Source: Nautilus pompilius
Lineage: Eukaryota; Mollusca; Cephalopoda; Nautilida; Nautilidae
Assembly: GCA_018389105.1 (NCBI GenBank)
Contig: JACATO010001431.1
Location: 91,001-155,000, forward strand
Direction of reading: 5' to 3'
Length of the DNA: 64,000 bases
In this document: one piece after another, positions 58,014-64,000 of the stretch
Numbering within the stretch: the first letter of the stretch is position 1
Layout of the letters: every line of letters starts with the position of its first letter
Program-made: the position numbers and the translations under genes
Notes under the pieces: generated by a model
The model's input: only the letters and a program-made list of their open reading frames with translations
Told to the model about the DNA's origin: nothing
Database searches by the model: none

Positions 58014-59455
58014 AGCGCATCATGGGCGCGATGCATGCCACGAACAGTTAGTGGCAGGTTACAGCCCCCAACAAAGATTGGAAAAATATCGTGAGCGGAT
58101 ACTGAAAGTAACTTATAACTGATCTTCGAGGATTAGCAAACAGTTACAGTGTTGTGACTTAAATTTAATTTAAAATAAAATCAATTCTGTCTCTCTGAAA
58201 TTCAAATATATTTCCACTATTTTGTAAGTGATTCAAACCCATCTCATATAATGTCCACAATACACTTAAGATAAACGATGGAGCAGCAATGTTCGCAGCG
58301 CTCCTGAGCTGCTTTTCAAAAACATTAAGGCAGCGATGCACTTTACAAAGTTAAATCGTCGTCTCTCGGTAAAAGTAGCGCCCGATGGGTCGCGGGGACG
58401 ACAAGGCAAGCAAGCCAGCAGAAGTCAGTGCTTGAGATTTTAAGAAATTATAGATCCAGTTTTCCGAACCACGGTTTATATCAAGTTTATGTAGTATAAG
58501 AAACCATGGGGTGCTGACATCAACATTATTCCCATCGCTGGCACTGCAGTGTAATCTCCTATAGTGATGGCCCATATTATTGCATCGACCAAAATGTGTG
58601 TTTTAAGCCTAATTATATCTCCATTAATGCATTTGCTTTGCTCAAGTAATATTCTTTGGCCAAAAAACATTGCAACACGCGCATTTATTGAACGATAATA
58701 CTTTATTACTCTATAGTTTTATCTACACAATTTGTTGAGTGCAAAGGACCAGTGAATACCAAAATAGTGGTTAATTTATCAGATAAAATGCCATTTTATG
58801 CCCGCAGCGCTCAATGTGAACGCTCGGTATATCTGTGGTAATGAAGACAATGTAGAAGGAACCTCTAGAATTTTCCTAGGAGTTTGGATCGTTCATTGCG
58901 GCAAACCTGGGGACTTTCACCCGACCCGTATCGATTAATTAGAAATACAACGATCGATTAATGAGAAATACAAACAATCGTTCACTAAAAATAATTTTAA
59001 AATAAGTAAGATAAGGTATAAAAAAGAACAGAAATTTGTAACTAATGGCATACTTTGTAATCTAAGTTTTAAAGTAATAATAGGATTAACGAAAAAAACA
59101 AATTCTTTTATCTAATTTACCCAAACTGTTTGGTGATTGGATAAACGCTGAGGTGTTCGTCATAAGGTCTTTCCTTAAAGATGTCGATGTCGCCTAGGTT
59201 TACTGCTATGTCATCTAAATGCTGATGTTTCCGTTGCTGCGATTAACTTTAGACTGAGGAACATTTTTTTCCCATTTTATTTCGATTTCTTTTAATTTCA
59301 GCTGTTTTCCCCCGAAAAGAATCGAGACAACTATCTCAACTGCGATTCTTTCTTTGTCCGGGTCTGTCTGTCTGTCTGTCACCGGCATCCATCCATCCAT
59401 CCATCCTGGGGACCAACATCCGATGCAGCAGACTGTCTCCGTCGAAAGACCTCAC
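58014..59455. other. Unassigned AT-rich sequence
   Basis: No gene is recognised. Minus-strand open frames at 58351-58670 have no family features. A (CCAT)n and (GTCT)n pair at 59365-59404 is a small microsatellite. Confidence 0.4.
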
Positions 59456-59625
59456 GAGATAACTCTTCATCTTTAGGTATGGGAGGTAAACCGACGGGCG
59501 GTGAAGACGGGGCCGGAATAAGCCGTGCTAGCGAAGTACGACGCCAAACCGAGCTGGGCTCCGACCAGGAATCGAACTCAGGCCCTCGACCTTAGCAATT
59601 CACTAGGGTCACTTCCGCACTCGCA
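59456..59625 (-). mobile_element. tRNA-derived SINE, second copy of the same family
   Basis: On the minus strand, the B box GAGTTCGATTCCTGG (about 59565-59580) follows an A-box region (GTGACCCTAGTGAATTGC). Then comes a GC-rich body and AAGATGAAGAGTTATC. Shares the AACTCTTCAT and GGTAAAC blocks with 41794-41947. Confidence 0.55.
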
Positions 59626-60633
59626 CACATCAGTTGCTTCACCCGTACTTCTTTCGGAACAGGAAGTATTCGGAATCAAGGATGACAAAGTCTTCCCTCA
59701 AGGATGACAAAGCCTTCCCCGAACGATGCTCTCTTGCGTCGTTTATACAGCCAAATTACGAAATATCTTAAAGGGAATTTGGTTGACTATAGAATACTTT
59801 TGAAAACAAAAGTTTGTTTTTTGTTTACGTAACAAGTGAACACAGTGACTTTGAGGTTCTCATAACTTCCGGTCGATCGGAACTAAACTAAGAGTTGCCC
59901 AATTGTTTTACCAGCCACGAAGTTTTACAGTGAATAGCTTTGAGCTGAAGTTTCGTTCACTGTCCTGATTTGAATGGGCATCTGTGCAGCTTCAGCTGTG
60001 ACGTGTACCCGCCATTGCCTTTTAGATTATAAGTTAAATCTACCTGCCTTATTCTATAGTTGCAGTCGTCTGAGCAAGTGACTCTTTAAAAATTCAGATT
60101 TTTTTTTGGCAGTTAATCAATTATAAATACATCTTGTAGATCTGTATTATAATCAATGTTTTCTTTTATTTCAAAAGGCTTACTTATTGGCTCCTACTTC
60201 GAAATGCCGCAGAACAGAAGGACATGCACACAGTTCCGACCTCTGGTTCATCAATAAAACAGAACAGTAAGATGTGTAATGTGAGCACCAGAATGCAGAC
60301 TGCATTATTAATATAATTTACGCCACATCAGGTTAGTTTAGTTTTAGCTGTTCATCTGATCAATATAAGTTGTATTAACATCCATGATTACGTTCACCTG
60401 ACCTACATGCTATAGTACAAGAAATCAAAGGTACTTACCGTGGTAACAGAAATAGAGTCCTGAGAAATTTCTACAGCTTGAAATGTGACAATTCACCCCT
60501 GATTAACTAAACTCCCATAATTATTTATTCCCAATCGCTAAGCAATTTTTTCTTAAAGTATAGGCTTGAACAAGTAGTTCCTTTGTTGGAGAGTCAAAGA
60601 ATAGGGCGTTATGATAAGGTATTTCACCCTTAG
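59626..60633. other. Unassigned sequence upstream of the CABIT exon
   Basis: AT-rich. A possible splice acceptor ACTTGGCAG ends at 60644, inside the open frame that leads into the CABIT exon. No other gene is recognised. Confidence 0.4.
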
Positions 60634-60741
60634 GCACTTGGCAGGAATGTAAACCGGGATTATCGAGCATGCTGGGCTGGCAAACAGGAGTCGCCCGGAT
60701 ATGTTGGTTTGTACGAGCAGTCTGAGCTTTCTGATCGATCG

Positions 60742-61072
60742 ATGCGAAGACCCAGTAGTCAAGTTAAGGTATACAAACCGCTTGCGGAGACAGGCCGAAT
60801 GAAGCGTGGGAAATTTACACCTGAAGTTTCCGAGAAGACGTCCACGCTCAAATGGAGTCCCAAGCCTCAGAAGCTGAAAGAAATCTTGCTGGACTGTTCC
60901 TTGCCTCAGGTGGTTCGGGTGGCCGGCGAAGAGAAGATCACCGGCGAGGTATTCGACTGGTCCCAGCCGCTCCTACTGTACTGCGAGCAGTCTGCCGTCA
61001 AAATGTACGCTACCCGTGTTGACGAAGGAACAAAGAAAGCTACGACAGTTGTTATACCTGCCGAGCATCAAG
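60742..61072 (+). CDS. CABIT-domain protein (THEMIS/GAREM-like), 5' coding exon only
   Basis: The frame is open from 60634 (after TAG at 60631-60633) to a donor CAAG|GTTAGT at 61073, leaving in phase 1. The first in-frame ATG is at 60742; a second at 60799 gives an N-terminus closer in length to GAREM. After a basic leader (residues 1-33), LKWSPKPQKLKEILLDC and LPQVVRVAGEEK are followed by ITGEVFDW and LLLYCEQSAVKMYATR, then VVIPAEHQG. This order (short helix, LPQ, strand, GE-x-F, then a hydrophobic strand) matches the start of the CABIT fold in GAREM and THEMIS, which are adaptor proteins in receptor tyrosine-kinase and lymphocyte signalling. I could not find the next exon before 64000. The family is moderately secure by pattern; the subfamily is not. 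Confidence 0.6.
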
Positions 61073-64000
61073 GTTAGTACCCTCAGTAGTTTTGTCAAAG
61101 GAGAAAGTGGTTCTTCACAGGTCAGGTTGGGGGGAATAATATCTGCAGGCCTGGGCAGTCGGTTCGATCCGCTCAGTAACTCTCAGGGGTTTAGATTTCA
61201 CCAAGTATCCGTCAGCGAGCGAGACTAAGAAAATTACCTTTAAAAAATCTGCTTTATAACAGAAATAATTTAAAACTATAAAATATTGGCTTTTTGTTAA
61301 TATTTTCCAAAGTATTAGTGATTTTCGCTGCTAGTTGTTCTCTGCTTCTTGGATGAACATACTTCCCTATTCACTGCCCACATGTCTTTCATTCGATCTA
61401 CAGGGGGTCGACAAAAAAAGCCCAACCCCTAAACATAATGGCCTTAGGTTACAACTTCTACCGGAAAATACTAAGATATACAAAATTGAATTTTTGAAAC
61501 GATCCCCACGAGATCTACACAGATATTGTGCCAGATATTTTATTTGAAGTCGTTTTCACGAATATATTCACATTTTTCGCTTGATTTTCTTTTGACCATC
61601 ATCAAAGGACCACATTTACCAAAGAGATTGACTGAACTTCTTATCTGCAAATATCACCGTGTTCCAATCTTCTACTTGCAGATTTTGGTATTTCCTATTG
61701 AATAGAATCTCTTTTTCTTTGTATGGTAGAAAGTCCTGATCTTTTTAGGTGTACTGTGTTATTTTAACCCTTTGTTGTTAGCTATATTGTCGGCAATACT
61801 TTCTTCTAAATCTCTATCTAATGTTCTGTTTGGGGCAAACCTATCAATCTTTTCAAGTCTTGCCAAACCCCGTTCTTCTCTTGTTTACATTGTTTTTATC
61901 ATTTACGTTTCTTTCTAAAAGAAAAATGCCCAGTTTTACAAATCATTCTAATTATCCTCCCGATACTTTTTTTTTTTAAACCGGAAGTCCAAGTTTTCCA
62001 ACAACTTCTGAACGCGTCGGTTTCATTTTGACACGTGTAGCAGTGTTCCGTTTATTAGGTGACTCCTGCGGCCGGCTCATCGCACGTTTTCCCAACTCGG
62101 GATTAATATTTCTTTTGCCGAGAACTTATTCCAACCCTGACCGAAGATGGAAGAGTCAAGAAGAGATTTCCAGAAATCTCCAGAATTTGCTAGATTCAAA
62201 AGCCCAGTTTCAGAACCACAACGAAAGGATCGGGAATCATCAAGAATTTAAACGAACACTCAGGATTATTCTGAGTTTGGTGCAATTTCCATTTTTTTTT
62301 GTTTGAAAATGGGGCACCTGTTCATATTCGGGCGGCTGTTCCCCCGGTCTGTTCGGTGCTAGCTTTACAAAATCCTTATCGTACGAATGACGGACGAACG
62401 TCCCACTATCATCACATAGAATATAACGCGATTCTAATAAGTGTTCTGCTATACGTAGCTTCGTTGTAAACAGGTGGTGTTAAGGTGTCCACAAACAACT
62501 TTATCCTAAACAAGCACTTTCTTGATATGCGTTTGTAAAGATCCCCCGTTCGCGTGACTAGTGTGAGACCCTATTTAAAAGACGCAATTTCACCTGCTGT
62601 GACAAGATTTATCGCCCATTAGAATACTTCGAAAGGCTGCGATAGTAGTAACATATCGATTTCATATATGTATATGTTATAGGCAAATGGCGTTTTGTAT
62701 TTTGTCTCCAGTCCGAAACACCAGTCGGACAGAGATCGGTGGAAAGGGAACTCCACAAACCAGGTTCAACACGAAAGTAGCCCTGTATACACCGGCGGCC
62801 CGATACAGGGGCCTTATTAGAACTCTCCATGTTTAGTTGTGGAAGAAAACCACGTGGCCGGCTGGTGAAGAAGAGTCGTTGACTTCTGTGTGTGTCATAT
62901 AGGCTGTCGATCGAGGTCTAGTGACTCCTTGTAATCTTATATGCATGATATCTACCGAAAAGCACTGAACAACCGAAATCTCTTACTCTGCAATTCACCC
63001 ACCTATATATAATTCTATCAAGGTTTGTCCGAGATGGCGTCACAGGCCCTCAGATGTACTTTGCGCTGTATCATTTGATAATAAGACTCTTTAGTGATCT
63101 TGGCTGAAAAACAATTTTTTTTAAAAAAAAATCTTCACTTTCATACATACTGGATCCATCAGCGGATATCCAAGTGGACACAGGAAGTATTTCTTCACTG
63201 ACACCACGTATTTATGTATTTTCTCTCTTTTTTTGGCGCACTTTCCAGAATATGATATTTTAAGAAATTTATAATTTTCTGACACAAATAGCTTTTCTTG
63301 TTCTTGATCTGAATGCCTTCATTTTTGGAATATGGTCAGACTACCACTGTCGATTGTAAGGCCATTAGAAAATCGCGTTGTTGTAGTAGCCTGTAAGTTC
63401 TAGGCAAATATACCAAATTTTCCGATTCTAAAAAAAATACTTAAAAAGAAGAATAACCAAAGTTCCTACAAGAATTTACCAGGTTAAAAAATATGCAAAA
63501 TTCTTACGAAATTCCTTTCAGATAAATTTCCTTAGATTAAAAAACAACCTTTATTCTGATGTATATTATATATATATATATATATGCCAAAGTGTTTTTT
63601 ATCATCTATAATCAGCTCGAAAGTTGCCATAGTAACTGCCCAAATAAAAAATTTTAGCCCTGGTCTGAAATTACATATTACTACTGAAAACTCGTCGTGG
63701 AACGTGGCCGTTATAGTATCTGTATGAATGAGTTGACTCTTATAAATATTACAGCTGCATTTCACAATTAGATTGCAATATCTAATTCTTTATCGTATCG
63801 TCACGAGTAGCTACGACGAGCAGCCATGTATCGTTTACCAACAACTTCTATTTACGTATCTACTATCCCCATAAAACTCCCCGCGTATTTTCTCTCCTTC
63901 CGGTAATTAAATCAGTTTCCCCTAAATCATACAACTTGACTGCTGCTTTATAACCCTTCCCAACTTACCAGGGTAATACAATTTTGGCAAGCAGGAAAGA
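61073..64000 (+). other. Presumed intron of the CABIT gene, no second exon found
   Basis: Begins with donor GTTAGT. Contains a SINE tail (62815-62880), a (TA)n at 63568-63585 and AT-rich unique sequence. I searched for continuation of the CABIT fold by eye in all + frames and saw none. Confidence 0.4.
62815..62880 (-). mobile_element. SINE tail fragment, third copy
   Basis: AGAACTCTCCATG, then GAAAACCACGTGGCCGGCTG, then GTGAAGAAGAG align with the 41.8 kb copy over about 60 bases. The tRNA head is missing. Confidence 0.45.

Noticed and set aside
58351-58670. Two overlapping minus-strand frames of 64-74 codons
   Set aside because: No recognisable motifs; length expected by chance in this window.
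1-64000. Retroviral or LTR elements
   Set aside because: I saw no reverse transcriptase, protease or integrase motifs and no paired long terminal repeats.

Overview
This is animal nuclear DNA. Protein-coding sequence is sparse and split by long introns. There are interstitial TTAGGG telomere-type tracts, pogo/Tigger-like, Tc1-like and MULE-like DNA-transposon relics, several tRNA-derived SINE-like pieces, and much simple-sequence DNA. I see no bacterial-style operons. The mix (unmethylated-looking CpG-rich stretches, many GA/CT arrays, TTAGGG) suits a marine invertebrate. A mollusc, possibly a gastropod, is my best guess, but the sequence alone does not prove it.

Two host genes can be supported. 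The first is a complete SLC16-type (monocarboxylate transporter-like) gene on the + strand at 32509-50909. Five coding exons, all joined by phase-1 introns, give a 444-residue, 12-helix transporter; one exon is only 51 nt. The second is the first recognisable coding exon of a CABIT-domain protein (THEMIS/GAREM type) at about 60742-61072 +. Its remaining exons are not visible and probably lie past the right edge. A 450-base open stretch at 31052-31501 and two possible first exons (ending at 17898 and 45415) are weaker suggestions.

Layout. 1-4150 is unassigned sequence with a CpG-rich, promoter-like patch near 3.6 kb. 4150-5490 is a 23-bp satellite built on the palindrome TGACGTCA. 5.5-13.4 kb holds a 173-bp tandem repeat, a tRNA-like SINE, another GA array and a pogo-type MITE. 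13.4-31 kb is mostly unassigned, with several CT/GA arrays, a GC-rich block near 17.7 kb and possible Tc1 debris near 16.4 kb. 31.6-32.0 kb is a 30-bp minisatellite. 32.5-50.9 kb is the transporter gene; its introns carry the largest TGACGTCA/GA array, long CT/GT arrays, SINEs and a Tc1-like fossil. 51.7-52.2 kb is a second Tc1-like fossil. 55.8-57.8 kb is a 72-bp minisatellite that runs into a MULE-like transposase remnant and appears to be amplified from its coding sequence. 58-64 kb holds the CABIT exon and SINE pieces.

The most distinctive structure is not a gene. The same core, TGACGTCAGTAC (a perfect CRE/ATF palindrome followed by GTAC), is spaced by GA- or TA-rich sequence and recurs in at least eight well-separated arrays in both orientations. 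I found no undescribed protein system, and most of the long open frames here are by-products of tandem repeats.
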